This document shows, piece after piece, positions 16,888 to 26,106 of a DNA stretch of 64,000 nt; position 1 is the stretch's first letter, and the number at the start of each line of letters is the position of its first letter. A model generated the notes under the pieces. It made no database searches. It saw only the letters and a list, made by a program, of their open reading frames with translations, and was not told the origin of the DNA. Location: the NCBI RefSeq assembly GCF_030814955.1, contig NZ_JAUSWB010000004.1, positions 124,001 through 188,000 of the forward strand, given 5' to 3'. The position numbers and the translations under genes are program-made. The stretch comes from Planomicrobium stackebrandtii (GTDB lineage: Bacteria; Bacillota; Bacilli; Bacillales_A; Planococcaceae).

Positions 16888-18089
16888 TCGGCTTGTTCAG
16901 CCTTAATACGACGGAATAATGCAATGCCGGCTAAAAGCAATACCAGTCCGAAAACAGCATTTCCTGCAAAATCAGAAGCTGTAGCCGGTAATTTTCCACC
17001 TTTCACTGTTTGAGTTGCAGATGGTGTTGTTGGAGCGGTTGCAACCGGTTTTTCTATCACAGTTGGTGCTGTAATAACTTTTTCCACAGTCTCCAAGCCT
17101 TTTCCGGTGTCCACGATTACGTCAGACCCGAACATTTCAGCCGTCATAAGGATGTCTGCAAGGAATGCATCTTCCAAATTGTAAATCTCGATCAATAAAT
17201 CAGCGCCTTCAGTTGATTCGAGTGTCATGAGAGTGGCTAAAGAAACAGGCGTTTTTTTATCATCCTTGACAAAGTAATAAGTTGTTTTCAATTGAAGCAA
17301 ATCGGTCATGTCACTGTAGATATCCATGATTTCAGCAATCTGTTCTGCTGTCAGTTCATCAGCAGTTTCAAATTCGCCGACTGCCATCATGCGATCGCTT
17401 AATTCCGTCAGTTTTTGTTCGAAAGCAGGATCTTCATAATCGAGTGTTTCCATGTGAGCGACCAATCTGTCACTTTCTTCTTCAGTCAAGCCCAATTCAG
17501 TGAAAAGGCCATCAACATCAATGTCAATGTCAAAGTAGCCTGGGTCTTGATAGAAAATAATGGATGACTCTAAATCTTCAATGAAGTCGTAGTATGAAAG
17601 AGAATCATCATATTCCTGTAAAAATGCTTCCAACTCTTTTTCGGAGGAGAATCCGTACTCTTCCATAAGCGCTTGCAAGTTTGTTTCATTAATTGGCGTT
17701 CCCATATAGTCATCCAAATAAAAATCAATGTAGTATTCGACATCTTCGATGAAAATCAAATAGGTACCATCAAGCACATCCATACCGTAATCAATGTCGC
17801 CGTATTCATAAAGCACTTCGTTCAATTCAGTGCGGGACAATTTTAACTTATTTGCCAGCGACTGAACATTTTCTTCGGTTAATGGCGTACCTAACTCATC
17901 AACTTGATCAAATTCGTCCAACGACCAATCTTTGCTGTCCAAATAGTCAAGGTAATCTTGTTTTTCCCAGTTGATTTCTGTTAAAAACTGGTCAAATTTA
18001 GCATCGTCCGCTTTGATGGCAAATGCCGAGAGTGGCATCATGCTAAATGAAAACCCTAAAACTAATAAAAATACGGCTAAACGTTTCAT
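16884..18089 (-). CDS. Processed acidic surface protein with LPATA sorting signal
   Basis: 401 residues with a signal peptide (about 1-24), then a very acidic body. Repeated elements of the type TP(L/I)xExNLQxLxxxxxxSxxExxxxLxEY occur near residues 52 and 132. The C-terminus has the sorting signal LPATASDFAG, a hydrophobic segment and RRIKAEQAE as charged tail. This architecture matches the family of processed acidic surface proteins with an LPXTA signal that sit beside a class D sortase. AGGGGGAAG precedes the ATG. It is the presumed substrate of the sortase that overlaps its stop codon. Its function on the surface is unknown. Confidence 0.88.
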   Translation of the reverse strand: MKRLAVFLLVLGFSFSMMPLSAFAIKADDAKFDQFLTEINWEKQDYLDYLDSKDWSLDEFDQVDELGTPLTEENVQSLANKLKLSRTELNEVLYEYGDIDYGMDVLDGTYLIFIEDVEYYIDFYLDDYMGTPINETNLQALMEEYGFSSEKELEAFLQEYDDSLSYYDFIEDLESSIIFYQDPGYFDIDIDVDGLFTELGLTEEESDRLVAHMETLDYEDPAFEQKLTELSDRMMAVGEFETADELTAEQIAEIMDIYSDMTDLLQLKTTYYFVKDDKKTPVSLATLMTLESTEGADLLIEIYNLEDAFLADILMTAEMFGSDVIVDTGKGLETVEKVITAPTVIEKPVATAPTTPSATQTVKGGKLPATASDFAGNAVFGLVLLLAGIALFRRIKAEQAE

Positions 18090-18357
18090 TTTCTTCCCCC
18101 TGTGTATAATAAATGGAATATCTAGATTATTATAGTCTTGGTTTAATTTAAATAATATAGGTATATATGTTTATATAAATTGAATTTTAAAGGTAATTTT
18201 AATAATATTAAAGTTATCACTCTGAATGAAGAAATTTCCACAAATTACTGAGTGTCTCTTCTATAGTGAATCGTAAAAGACAAACTGATTGAACTGATTA
18301 TTCTGATAAATGTTATGATAGGCATAAAAGCGTTCAGAACAAAAGGAGGAGCCACTG

Positions 18358-19245
18358 ATGTCCATCAAAAAAGCCATCATTCCAGCTGCGGGGCTGGGAA
18401 CACGATTTCTTCCTGCCACTAAAGCGATGCCAAAAGAGATGCTGCCTATCGTGGACAAGCCGACGATCCAGTATATTGTAGAGGAGGCTATCGCATCTGG
18501 AATTGAAAGCATCATTATTGTAACCGGCAAAGGGAAACGGGCAATCGAAGATCATTTTGACCACGCGCATGAACTGGAAGCGACATTGCTGGAAAAAGGG
18601 AAGATGGATATGCTGGAAACAGTTCTTGAAACATCAAAACTAGAAATCCATTTTATTCGCCAAAAGCATCCACTTGGATTGGGCCATGCGATTTGGTCTG
18701 CGCGCAACTTTATTGGTGATGAAGCTTTTGCTGTATTGTTAGGGGATGATATTGTAGTAAACGAAGAACCGTGCCTGGCGCAACTGATAAATCAATATGA
18801 CAAAACCGGTAACTCGATTATTGGGGTACAGCAGGTTCCGCCAGAAGAAACTTACCGATATGGAATTATCGATCCACTGTCAGTGGATGGTCAATTGATG
18901 AAAGTCAGAAATTTTGTAGAAAAACCGGTACTCGGAACAGCTCCTTCCAATTATGCAATCATGGGTCGCTACATTTTGACTCCTGATATTTTTAAATTTT
19001 TGGGTGAACACCAGTTTGGAGCGGGAGGAGAAATTCAGCTGACGGATGCCATTCAAAAACTCAATAAAGTTCAAAATGTCTATGCATTTGAGTTTGAAGG
19101 GCGCAGATACGATGTTGGAGAAAAATATGGTTTTATTGAAACAACGATTGAGTTTGCTTTAAAGCGTCCCGAGCTGAAAAAACCGCTGTTAAAGCTTTTC
19201 GAAAAGATTTTGCGCGAGGAAAAAAGAAGGGACCGCTTGAAGTAA
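18358..19245 (+). CDS. galU: UTP-glucose-1-phosphate uridylyltransferase
   Basis: A 295-residue nucleotidyltransferase making UDP-glucose from UTP and glucose-1-phosphate. The N-terminal [39 protein letters not shown] is diagnostic of GalU/GtaB; VLLGDDI, FVEKP and [10 protein letters not shown] follow. UDP-glucose feeds GalE and glycosyltransferases of the polymer loci and glycolipid anchors. AAAGGAGGAG stands before the ATG. The 250-base region upstream, divergent from the acidic surface protein gene, is AT-rich and holds no other gene. Normal length for the family. Confidence 0.94.
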   Translation: MSIKKAIIPAAGLGTRFLPATKAMPKEMLPIVDKPTIQYIVEEAIASGIESIIIVTGKGKRAIEDHFDHAHELEATLLEKGKMDMLETVLETSKLEIHFIRQKHPLGLGHAIWSARNFIGDEAFAVLLGDDIVVNEEPCLAQLINQYDKTGNSIIGVQQVPPEETYRYGIIDPLSVDGQLMKVRNFVEKPVLGTAPSNYAIMGRYILTPDIFKFLGEHQFGAGGEIQLTDAIQKLNKVQNVYAFEFEGRRYDVGEKYGFIETTIEFALKRPELKKPLLKLFEKILREEKRRDRLK

Positions 19246-19366
19246 TGGAACAAGCAGCAAAACGGAACAGGGATTTCTTCGCAGCTACGATATGTGCTGT
19301 GTGAGTATCAGGAGAGAACAGGCTCATGTATACTAAAAGAAAACAAAGGCAACGGAGGTCAACGTG

Positions 19367-19915
19367 ATGGAAACCATTCTTGCAATATGCATTGGACTGG
19401 CATTAAGTGCAACGGTGGGTTTTAGAATTTTTACGCCATTGCTGATTACGGGAATATTCGTACATGTGGACTGGCTGACACTTTCGGAAGGTTTCAGTTG
19501 GATTGGCAGTACACCAGCAATTGTCGCATTTGCGGCAGCCACCCTTTTTGAAATTGCCGTCAATTATATTCCCGCTGTAGGATCCTTCATGAAAATGATT
19601 TCAACACCAATTGCCGCTTTGGCAGGTATCTTGCTGACTGCCTCTTTTATTGGGGATATGAGCCCTTTTCTTGAATGGAGCATTGCCATCATCGGCGGAG
19701 GTGGAGTAGCTACAGTTTCACACGCGACCATTACAGCGGTCAAAGGAGTGAGTGAAACGGCATTGATGAGTCCGGCCGTTTCTGCAGCAGAAGATGCCAC
19801 GGCTACATTAGTGCCGATTCTAATATTTATTGTTCCATTCCTGGCGGTTCTCTTTTTGATTGGCATGGCGTATATGATTTTTAAGCTTTACCGGAGGTTT
19901 CTATACAAGCCATAA
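19367..19915 (+). CDS. DUF4126 membrane protein
   Basis: 182 residues with about four or five membrane segments and several Gly/Ala-rich stretches. LALSATVGFRIFTPLLITGI at the N-terminus and the GGGGVATVSHATITAVKGVSE segment are typical of DUF4126 proteins. The function of the family is unknown. I chose the ATG at 19367 after CGGAGGT; a GTG at 19364 is also in frame. It is 121 bases downstream of galU and could be cotranscribed with it, since no terminator is seen between them. Confidence 0.75.
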   Translation: METILAICIGLALSATVGFRIFTPLLITGIFVHVDWLTLSEGFSWIGSTPAIVAFAAATLFEIAVNYIPAVGSFMKMISTPIAALAGILLTASFIGDMSPFLEWSIAIIGGGGVATVSHATITAVKGVSETALMSPAVSAAEDATATLVPILIFIVPFLAVLFLIGMAYMIFKLYRRFLYKP

Positions 19916-19923
19916 ACTATATA

Positions 19924-19962
19924 AAAAGGAGCTGGAATTTATTTATTCCAGCTCCTTTTTTA
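19924..19962. terminator. Hairpin terminator after the DUF4126 gene
   Basis: AAAAAGGAGCTGGAAT with its complement around a 6-base loop and a T run. It lies between convergent genes and could serve both. Confidence 0.88.
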
Positions 19963-19997
19963 TTTGGTTAATAACAACTCAGGGATTGGGCTTACTG

Positions 19998-21032
19998 CTA
20001 TCTGGGAATTACCAGTACTTGTCCAACACGAATTGCATTAACATTGGTGATCTTGTTGGCGGCAGCTATTTTGGCAACGGTCGTATTGTATTTGCGGGCA
20101 ATACTGTATAGTGTATCCCCGGCCTTAACCGTGTATTTGACAGAAACAGCAGGTGGAGGAGTCGCCTTGCCTGGAATTGTTAATACTTGTCCAACACGGA
20201 TCAGATTATAATTGGTAATGTTATTGGCTTTAGCCAACGCTGAAACAGTGACATTGAATTTTTTCGCGATGCTATAGAGTGTATCTCCGGCTTTGACAGT
20301 ATACTTCGTGCCGCTCACTGGTGAGGCAGGCAATTTTAATAACTCTGAGACTGTGACGAATTTATATCCTTTCGCTTTCAACTTGCTGATCATACCTGGC
20401 AGAGCACCTGGAGTTCCAGACGCGCCAGCACCAGTATGCATCAAAACAATGGATCCCGGCACAATATTATTTACGACTTTATTGGTGATTTCCGTGGCTG
20501 AGATGCCTTTCCAGTCAATGGTGTCAATATTCCATTGAATTGTATGCGTGTAGCCTGCATCCCCGACAGCCTTCAAGACGGCAGCATTGGATGCGCCAAA
20601 TGGGGCTCTGAAAATCGGCTTGGTCGATTTTCCGGTGATCCCTTTAATAGTGGTTTCAGTAGTATCGAGTTCACTTTTCATTTTTGCGGCAGTCAGTTTT
20701 GTGAAATCAGGATGCGAATAAGAATGGTTGCCGAGCTGATGGCCTTTGGCAGATATGTTCTTAATCCACGAAGGGTGGTTTTTGGCCCCGGAACCTGTTA
20801 GAAAGAACGTCGCTTTTACATTATTGGCAGACAGAATGTCCAGAATTTTGTTGATGTTTGTGCCGTCTGACCCGTCGTCAAAAGTCAGTGCAACCACTTT
20901 GCTGGTCGTGCTGCCTTTCGTAATGTAAGTGGAGCTTGCTGCTTGTGACTGGCCAGAGAAGGACAACACGGTGAACAGGATTAATAATGCGGCTGCTAAG
21001 ACTTTAATCCATTTGGAAAGCACCTTTCTCAC
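19998..21032 (-). CDS. Secreted polysaccharide deacetylase with two LysM domains
   Basis: 344 residues: a signal peptide (about 1-31, ending near SQAA), a NodB domain with TFDDGSD (metal-binding Asp pair) and HSYSHPD (two His ligands), the later RAPFG and HTG motifs, and then two LysM modules (YTVKAGDTLYSIAKKFN... and YTVKAGDTLYSIARKYN...), each ending in RVGQVL.IPG/R. It should bind peptidoglycan through LysM and remove N-acetyl groups from the glycan, which changes lysozyme or autolysin sensitivity. LysM at the C-terminus rather than the N-terminus is a common variant. It is monocistronic. Confidence 0.92.
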   Translation of the reverse strand: MRKVLSKWIKVLAAALLILFTVLSFSGQSQAASSTYITKGSTTSKVVALTFDDGSDGTNINKILDILSANNVKATFFLTGSGAKNHPSWIKNISAKGHQLGNHSYSHPDFTKLTAAKMKSELDTTETTIKGITGKSTKPIFRAPFGASNAAVLKAVGDAGYTHTIQWNIDTIDWKGISATEITNKVVNNIVPGSIVLMHTGAGASGTPGALPGMISKLKAKGYKFVTVSELLKLPASPVSGTKYTVKAGDTLYSIAKKFNVTVSALAKANNITNYNLIRVGQVLTIPGKATPPPAVSVKYTVKAGDTLYSIARKYNTTVAKIAAANKITNVNAIRVGQVLVIPR

Positions 21033-21138
21033 CCCTTTAGTTAGTGCGCTGGACAGAGCCAGCGTATGTATGGGATCAATCGGGCATAAATGAGTGGAGG
21101 AAAATAAAAGGAGAATCTTACGTAAATTTTATACTCCT

Positions 21139-21144
21139 ATTATA
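21139..21144 (-). promoter_or_regulatory. Extended -10 promoter of the deacetylase gene
   Basis: On the minus strand TGGTATAAT, an extended -10 (TGn before TATAAT). No good -35 is seen, as is usual for this class. The leader would be about 100 bases. Confidence 0.45.
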
Positions 21145-21249
21145 CCACGCATATAAGCAATTAGCGCTATTATAAACTGAATATTATGAAAATATTTGTA
21201 AGAAACTGATGCAATAGCTTTGAAAGAGCAGACTTCTATTAAGTAGTAA

Positions 21250-21285
21250 AAAAGCCAGCATTCCCGAAACGGAATGCTGGCTTTT
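21250..21285 (-). terminator. Terminator of the tagD operon
   Basis: AAAAGCCAGCATTCC with its complement around a 6-base loop, downstream of the TagB-like gene on the minus strand. Confidence 0.85.
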
Positions 21286-21288
21286 AAA

Positions 21289-22458
21289 TTAAAGATCTTT
21301 TGGATCATAAATGACAGTGATGAGTTGGCATGTGCTTTGGCCAGTCGAATATGTATTCCAGTGATTGCGGAATTGGTCGATTTTTTCAACGTCCATCTTA
21401 GGATCCAGAATATGGTGAATCACTTCACTGGTTGTTTTTACAATCGGACCAGGAAAATACAGGCTGTTCTCGGCCCAAATACCTTGAGTTTTTCCGTAGT
21501 CTATAAGGTCGTAAGTGAAGAAAATCATCTTTTTTCCAAGCAGAGAAAACTCTACTGGAATGGATGAATAATCAGTGATCAAAACGTCGCTGACAATAAG
21601 CAATTCGTTGAGATGCGGGTAGTCATTGACCAGCAGTACACGCGGATGCTTTGTGAAGTTCGTGACCTCTTGGACAGAAGGATGAAGCCTGATTAACAAC
21701 ACATACTGATCATCCAGTTTCTCCAGCATTTCTTTTACATCCAGCTGCACCTTCATTCTGTGCAATGAATTTTTCCGAAAAGTAGGTGCATACAAGACCA
21801 CTTTTTTCCCAGCAATGGCCGGGTATAATTTCAATAAAGTCGTAAAAGCTTTTTCTTTAGCAACTGGATCAAAGTAAAAATCAGTTTGAGGCACTCCCGT
21901 GTAGATAAAGTGGCTTTGGTCAACATGAAAAGATTCAGAGAAAATATTTGCCATTTGCTGTGAGCCTACAGGAATGTATTGAAAGCGATCATACACCTGC
22001 TGGAATCTCGCTTTTGCCCGCTCGCTTCTGCCGGAAGTTTCAGGATCGCTCCAGCCAAACTTCTTAATGGCTCCAGCCGCGTGCCATAATTGAATGCATT
22101 TTACTTCTTTTCGGAATTTAATGACCGAAAGAACGCCGGCATAATTATCGACGAAGACATATTTTGCAGTGGCTAAATGGTAGATGGACAAAAAAGTATC
22201 TGCAATATTAGATGTTTCAAAGCTGTAAATTTTCTTGTTGCTTGTAGGAACAGCCGTAAAATCGATTTTGCATTTGGCTTGGTTAATAAAGATGATCTGA
22301 TGGTGTTTTGCATTTGATAATTCTTTCGCTATAAAAAAAGCGTTATCACCAAAAGAAGACAGAAAAACGGTTTTATTTTTCATGGGGAAAAGCTTGAACA
22401 GGGCAAATAAAAGTTTGAATAAAAATAGATAGATGGAAATTCCAACTTCTTTAATCAT
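21289..22458 (-). CDS. CDP-glycerol glycerophosphotransferase family protein (TagB-like)
   Basis: A 389-residue membrane-associated transferase with a hydrophobic N-terminus. LWHAAGAIKKFGWSDPE contains the catalytic His; GVPQTDFYFD, VVLYAPTFRKN, IRLHPSV and LITDYSSIPVEFSLLGKKMIFFTYDL follow. The length and the LWHAAGA form fit TagB/TarB, the enzyme that adds the first glycerol phosphate to the teichoic acid linkage unit, rather than the TagF polymerase. It overlaps tagD by 4 bases, so substrate maker and user are coupled. TagO, TagA and MnaA, which would make the linkage unit, are not in this window. Confidence 0.8.
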   Translation of the reverse strand: MIKEVGISIYLFLFKLLFALFKLFPMKNKTVFLSSFGDNAFFIAKELSNAKHHQIIFINQAKCKIDFTAVPTSNKKIYSFETSNIADTFLSIYHLATAKYVFVDNYAGVLSVIKFRKEVKCIQLWHAAGAIKKFGWSDPETSGRSERAKARFQQVYDRFQYIPVGSQQMANIFSESFHVDQSHFIYTGVPQTDFYFDPVAKEKAFTTLLKLYPAIAGKKVVLYAPTFRKNSLHRMKVQLDVKEMLEKLDDQYVLLIRLHPSVQEVTNFTKHPRVLLVNDYPHLNELLIVSDVLITDYSSIPVEFSLLGKKMIFFTYDLIDYGKTQGIWAENSLYFPGPIVKTTSEVIHHILDPKMDVEKIDQFRNHWNTYSTGQSTCQLITVIYDPKDL

Positions 22459-22847
22459 TGGCTGTTATAAAGGTCTGTTTTGATTTTTGTTGTCGAAATG
22501 CCTTCTGTCCGCGGCAAGTAAAGAACATCACAGTAATCCTTCAATTCATCAAACTTGCCTTCCCAGTCAGAACCCATTACAAATAAATCCACATTATTGC
22601 TTTGGATATCCCTCACTTTTTGTCCCCAATTGTGTTCCGGAATAACTTCATCCACATATTTTATGGCTTCGAGTATCAATTTGCGTTCTTCGTAAGAGTG
22701 ATAGGCAGCTTTGCCTTTAATCGCATTAAACTCATCGGATGATAAGCCCACGATTAAATAATCCCCGTTCTCTTTTGCCCGTTTCAATATGTTTATATGG
22801 CCATGATGAATCAAGTCAAAGGTCCCGTAAGTTATTACTTTCTTCAT
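22455..22847 (-). CDS. tagD: Glycerol-3-phosphate cytidylyltransferase
   Basis: A 130-residue enzyme making CDP-glycerol from CTP and glycerol-3-phosphate. TYGTFDLIHHGHINIL contains the HxGH signature, and RTEGISTTKIK is the second nucleotide-binding motif. Length and motifs match TagD/TarD. CDP-glycerol is the donor for all the TagB/TagF-type enzymes in this window. The gene heads a two-gene operon on the minus strand, divergent from the TagF-TagGH block. A TTACAC-16-TAGTAT element about 50-90 bases upstream is a possible but weak promoter. Confidence 0.94.
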   Translation of the reverse strand: MKKVITYGTFDLIHHGHINILKRAKENGDYLIVGLSSDEFNAIKGKAAYHSYEERKLILEAIKYVDEVIPEHNWGQKVRDIQSNNVDLFVMGSDWEGKFDELKDYCDVLYLPRTEGISTTKIKTDLYNSQ

Positions 22848-23001
22848 ATATGTTCACTCCAAAAATGCTTATTTTCGATTTGTTTGACAATATGCTATGA
22901 TACTATCTTATATGTTATCATGTGTAATAGCTATTGGAAATATAGGTATGTATGAGGTATTAGACGCATTTATTAAGAAAAAGATGCATGTTTTAAGTTG
23001 C

Positions 23002-23030
23002 TTGGTTTACTTTTCGTTTCAGTATAAAAT
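23002..23030 (+). promoter_or_regulatory. Sigma-A type promoter of the TagF-TagGH operon
   Basis: TTGGTT at 23002-23007, 17 bases, TAAAAT at 23025-23030, leaving a 70-base leader. A TTGACA at 22884-22889 with TTATAT 18 bases on could be a second, upstream promoter in the divergent region. Confidence 0.42.
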
Positions 23031-23107
23031 AATTAGAAACGGGATGCTATCATTTATAGTAAATTTCTGCCAAATCTGCTTTTCAAGAAAGAAGTAAGGT
23101 GAATAAT

Positions 23108-24298
23108 TTGAGCGTTTTCGAAAAAATCAAAGGTCTTAAAGATAGCAGTTACACAAGAAGACTTTTTCGGGCGGTATTTGTAATCCTGGGAAAACTTCCG
23201 AAAAAGAAAAAATTGGTCGTGTTTGAAAGTTTTCACGCGAAACAATTCAGCGACAATCCGCGAGCCATCTATGAGCATATGAAAGAACATTATCCAGAAT
23301 TTAAACTTCTTTGGAGTGTTGATAAGAGTGCAATCAAGCTTTTTGAAGAATTTAATGTGCCATATATCCGCAGATTCACGATCCCGTGGTTTTGGACATT
23401 TCCAAGGGCCGAGTACTGGGTCAACAATGTCCGGCTTCCTAGATGGATGCCAAAGCCCAAAAATACTGTATACCTTCAAACGTGGCACGGAACTCCCTTG
23501 AAAAAACTGGGACTGGATATTGAAGAAATTCACATGCCCAATACAGAAACAGAATCCTATAAAAAGAATTTCACGCTGGAATCCGAGAAATGGGATTACC
23601 TGATTTCTCCAAATTCATATTCAACCGAGATTTTTAAGCGCGCTTTCCACTATAATGGAAAGGTCATTGAAACAGGGTATCCCCGTAATGATGTGTTGAC
23701 AAATCACTCAAATCAGTTGATCAGCAATCTGAAAAAGGATTTAGGGATTGCCGAAGACAAAAAAGTTATGCTTTATGCCCCTACTTGGAGAGACAATGAG
23801 TTTTATCAAAAAGGGAAGTACAAATTTAAATTCCAATTCGATCTGGAAAACTGGAAGAAAGAATTTGGCGACGAATGGGTGCTGCTGTCCCGTATGCACT
23901 ATTTAGTTGCTGAAAACTTTGATTTCTCGGCATATGAGGGTATGGTATATGATGTGTCGCTTTATCCTGATATCCGGGATCTGTACTTAGCTTCAGATCT
24001 GCTGATAACAGATTATTCTTCTGTCTTTTTCGATTATGCCATTTTAAACCGGCCGATCATTTTCTTTATGTATGACTTGGAGAACTACCGCGATCAATTG
24101 CGCGGCTTTTATATGGATATTGAAAAAGATGCACCTGGTCCTATTGTACAGACGGAAAGGGAGCTTTTTCAGGCAATACAGTCAATGACAGAGGCCGATG
24201 TGCAGTTGAGCCCGATTTTCTCTGAGTTTAAAGGCCGTTTTTCTTCTCTTGAAGATGGTCTGGCAGCAGAACGTGCAGTAAAAGCTTTTTTAAAGTAA
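23108..24298 (+). CDS. CDP-glycerol glycerophosphotransferase family protein (TagF-like, short form)
   Basis: A 396-residue enzyme consisting almost only of the TagF catalytic domain: VVFESFHAKQFSDNPRAIYEHM, YLQTWHGTPLKKLG with the catalytic His, ETGYPRNDVL, MLYAPTWRDNEFY, and LITDYSSVFFDYAILNRPIIFF. It lacks the long N-terminal region of B. subtilis TagF and resembles TarF-type primases or short polymerases. The start is probably TTG at 23108, preceded by AAGGTGA; a GTG at 23099 lies within this ribosome binding site. It leads an operon with the short TagG and TagH genes and lies opposite tagD. Confidence 0.85.
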   Translation: MSVFEKIKGLKDSSYTRRLFRAVFVILGKLPKKKKLVVFESFHAKQFSDNPRAIYEHMKEHYPEFKLLWSVDKSAIKLFEEFNVPYIRRFTIPWFWTFPRAEYWVNNVRLPRWMPKPKNTVYLQTWHGTPLKKLGLDIEEIHMPNTETESYKKNFTLESEKWDYLISPNSYSTEIFKRAFHYNGKVIETGYPRNDVLTNHSNQLISNLKKDLGIAEDKKVMLYAPTWRDNEFYQKGKYKFKFQFDLENWKKEFGDEWVLLSRMHYLVAENFDFSAYEGMVYDVSLYPDIRDLYLASDLLITDYSSVFFDYAILNRPIIFFMYDLENYRDQLRGFYMDIEKDAPGPIVQTERELFQAIQSMTEADVQLSPIFSEFKGRFSSLEDGLAAERAVKAFLK

Positions 24299-24377
24299 GA
24301 TATATAAGTTGAATTTAAAAAAGCAGAGCTATTGCTCGCGATTTAACTAGTCAAAAAGTGATTAAGTGAGGATACCT

Positions 24378-25184
24378 ATGAAATCAGCTATAAAAGTCAT
24401 TAAAGAGCAAGTTCAATTCTTTTATTTAGTTAAACGTTTATCTGTTTATGAACTGCGCAGCTTAACCAGAGGCAATTACTTGGGCGCAGCTTGGGAAATC
24501 ATCAATCCGGCTATCCAGATTCTCATCTATTGGTTTGTGTTCGGTTTTGGAATCCGGCAGCGTGAAGATGTCGGCGACATTCCGTATTTCCAATGGATGT
24601 TTGCGGGAATTTTGGTTTGGTTCTTTATTAACAATAGTGTTATGAAATCATCCAAGTCCATTTACAGCAAAATCCGGATGCTTTCCAAAATGAATTTTCC
24701 GATGAGTGTTATTCCGAATTACACAATCTTTGCACAGTTTTATCCCCATCTGATATTATTAGCTATTGGCATGGTGATATTGCAGTTTATCGGATTTCCA
24801 ATCTCCATCTATTACCTGCAGTTGCCGATCTATATCATCGGCCTACTCGTATTTTTGTTTAGTCTTGCTTTGATAACGTCCACTTTGGCGACTATCATTA
24901 GAGATGTTCAAATGCTGCTGCAGTCGGTTATGCGTATGCTCCTATACTTATCGCCTATTTTATGGCCGCCGACTTTGCTGCCGGATTCATGGCAGCCCTT
25001 TATGAAACTCAATCCGTTTTACTATGTAATCGAAGGATACCGCTACTCGCTGCTTGGAGAGGGCTGGTATTTTATTGAGAATCCTGTCTATACGCTTTAT
25101 TTTGTTGGAGTGGTTGCACTCACGTTCCTGATAGGTGCTTATCTTCATGTGAAATTTAGAAGTCAATTCATTGACTTCTTATAA
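24378..25184 (+). CDS. tagG: Teichoic acid translocation permease
   Basis: A 268-residue ABC-2 type permease with about six membrane spans. LSVYELRSLTRGNYLGAAWEIINPAIQILIYWFVFGFG and LNPFYYVIEGYRYSLLG are characteristic of TagG/TarG. It exports undecaprenyl-linked wall teichoic acid together with the ATPase that starts 18 bases downstream. The ATG at 24378 has GTGAGGAT before it. Because it is beside tagD and a TagF-like gene, this pair is the better candidate for the standard wall teichoic acid exporter; the pair at 4980-7411 is then the specialised one. Confidence 0.9.
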   Translation: MKSAIKVIKEQVQFFYLVKRLSVYELRSLTRGNYLGAAWEIINPAIQILIYWFVFGFGIRQREDVGDIPYFQWMFAGILVWFFINNSVMKSSKSIYSKIRMLSKMNFPMSVIPNYTIFAQFYPHLILLAIGMVILQFIGFPISIYYLQLPIYIIGLLVFLFSLALITSTLATIIRDVQMLLQSVMRMLLYLSPILWPPTLLPDSWQPFMKLNPFYYVIEGYRYSLLGEGWYFIENPVYTLYFVGVVALTFLIGAYLHVKFRSQFIDFL

Positions 25185-25202
25185 AAATTGGAAGTGAAAC
25201 TC

Positions 25203-26018
25203 TTGATTAATTCAGTGGAAGTCAAAAATGTCTCTAAGCGCTATAAATTATATAAAAAACAATCAGAACGAATTCTTGATTTGCTGGTTCCTTATAAAGA
25301 TTACGGAGAAGATTTTTTCGCTTTGCAAAATGTCTCTTTTGAAGTGGAACAAGGATCGATTGTCGGACTTGTTGGCATTAATGGTTCAGGAAAATCGACT
25401 TTAGCAAATATTATTGCGGGTGTTATTCCAACGACCAATGGCCAAGTGACGAGCAATGGCAATGTGGCTTTGATCGCGGTGAACGCAGGATTGGACGGCA
25501 AGTTATCAGGACGTGAGAACATCGAACTCAAACTACTGATGCTTGGTTTTTCCCAAAAAGAGATAACCGCTATGGAAAATGAAATCATTGAATTTGCCGA
25601 ACTGGAGAAGTTTATTGATCAGCCAGTGAAAACTTATTCGAGCGGCATGAAGTCGCGTTTGGGCTTTTCCATATCGGTGCGTGTAAATCCCGACATTCTG
25701 ATTGTGGATGAAGCTTTGTCTGTAGGAGACAAAGCGTTTTCTGAAAAGAGTTTGGACAAAATGATGGAATTCAAAGAAAAAGGCAAAACAATGTTTTTTG
25801 TGAGCCATTCGATTTCACAGATGAGAAGATTTTGTGATCAAATTTTGTGGCTGGAGTTTGGTGTGGTCAAGGAGTACGGTGCGACCAAAGAAGTCCTATC
25901 CAAATACGAGTCTTTTCTGGAAGAATACAAAGCTTTATCGAAAACAGACAAAAAAAAATACCGGACCCGCGCACTCAATCGGCAATCCAAGAAAAACGAA
26001 GAACCTGCAGTCCTCTAA
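25203..26018 (+). CDS. tagH: Teichoic acid export ATP-binding protein
   Basis: A 271-residue ATPase with Walker A GINGSGKSTLA, signature YSSGMKSRLGFS, Walker B ILIVDEALSVGD and switch SHSIS. The short form, without an extracytoplasmic or carbohydrate-binding tail, is close in length to S. aureus TarH (264 residues). The start is TTG at 25203 after GGAAGTGA; another TTG at 25188 has no ribosome binding site. The last codons and the stop form part of the terminator stem. Partner of the permease just upstream. Confidence 0.9.
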   Translation: MINSVEVKNVSKRYKLYKKQSERILDLLVPYKDYGEDFFALQNVSFEVEQGSIVGLVGINGSGKSTLANIIAGVIPTTNGQVTSNGNVALIAVNAGLDGKLSGRENIELKLLMLGFSQKEITAMENEIIEFAELEKFIDQPVKTYSSGMKSRLGFSISVRVNPDILIVDEALSVGDKAFSEKSLDKMMEFKEKGKTMFFVSHSISQMRRFCDQILWLEFGVVKEYGATKEVLSKYESFLEEYKALSKTDKKKYRTRALNRQSKKNEEPAVL

Positions 26019-26037
26019 AGGACTGCAGGTTTTTTTC
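26002..26037 (+). terminator. Terminator overlapping the tagH stop codon
   Basis: AACCTGCAGTCC with its complement GGACTGCAGGTT and a T run. The 5' arm is inside the tagH coding sequence. Confidence 0.88.
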
Positions 26038-26106
26038 GTGTGAATAATCAGTCAGAGAAGAAATTTTGACCGGATTGAATTACAGTAGAAGAAAGGGGGC
26101 AATTAT

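Noticed and set aside
22897..23097. 66-residue plus-strand frame upstream of the TagF-like gene
   Set aside because: It covers the promoter region, has no ribosome binding site and its composition is that of AT-rich noncoding DNA.
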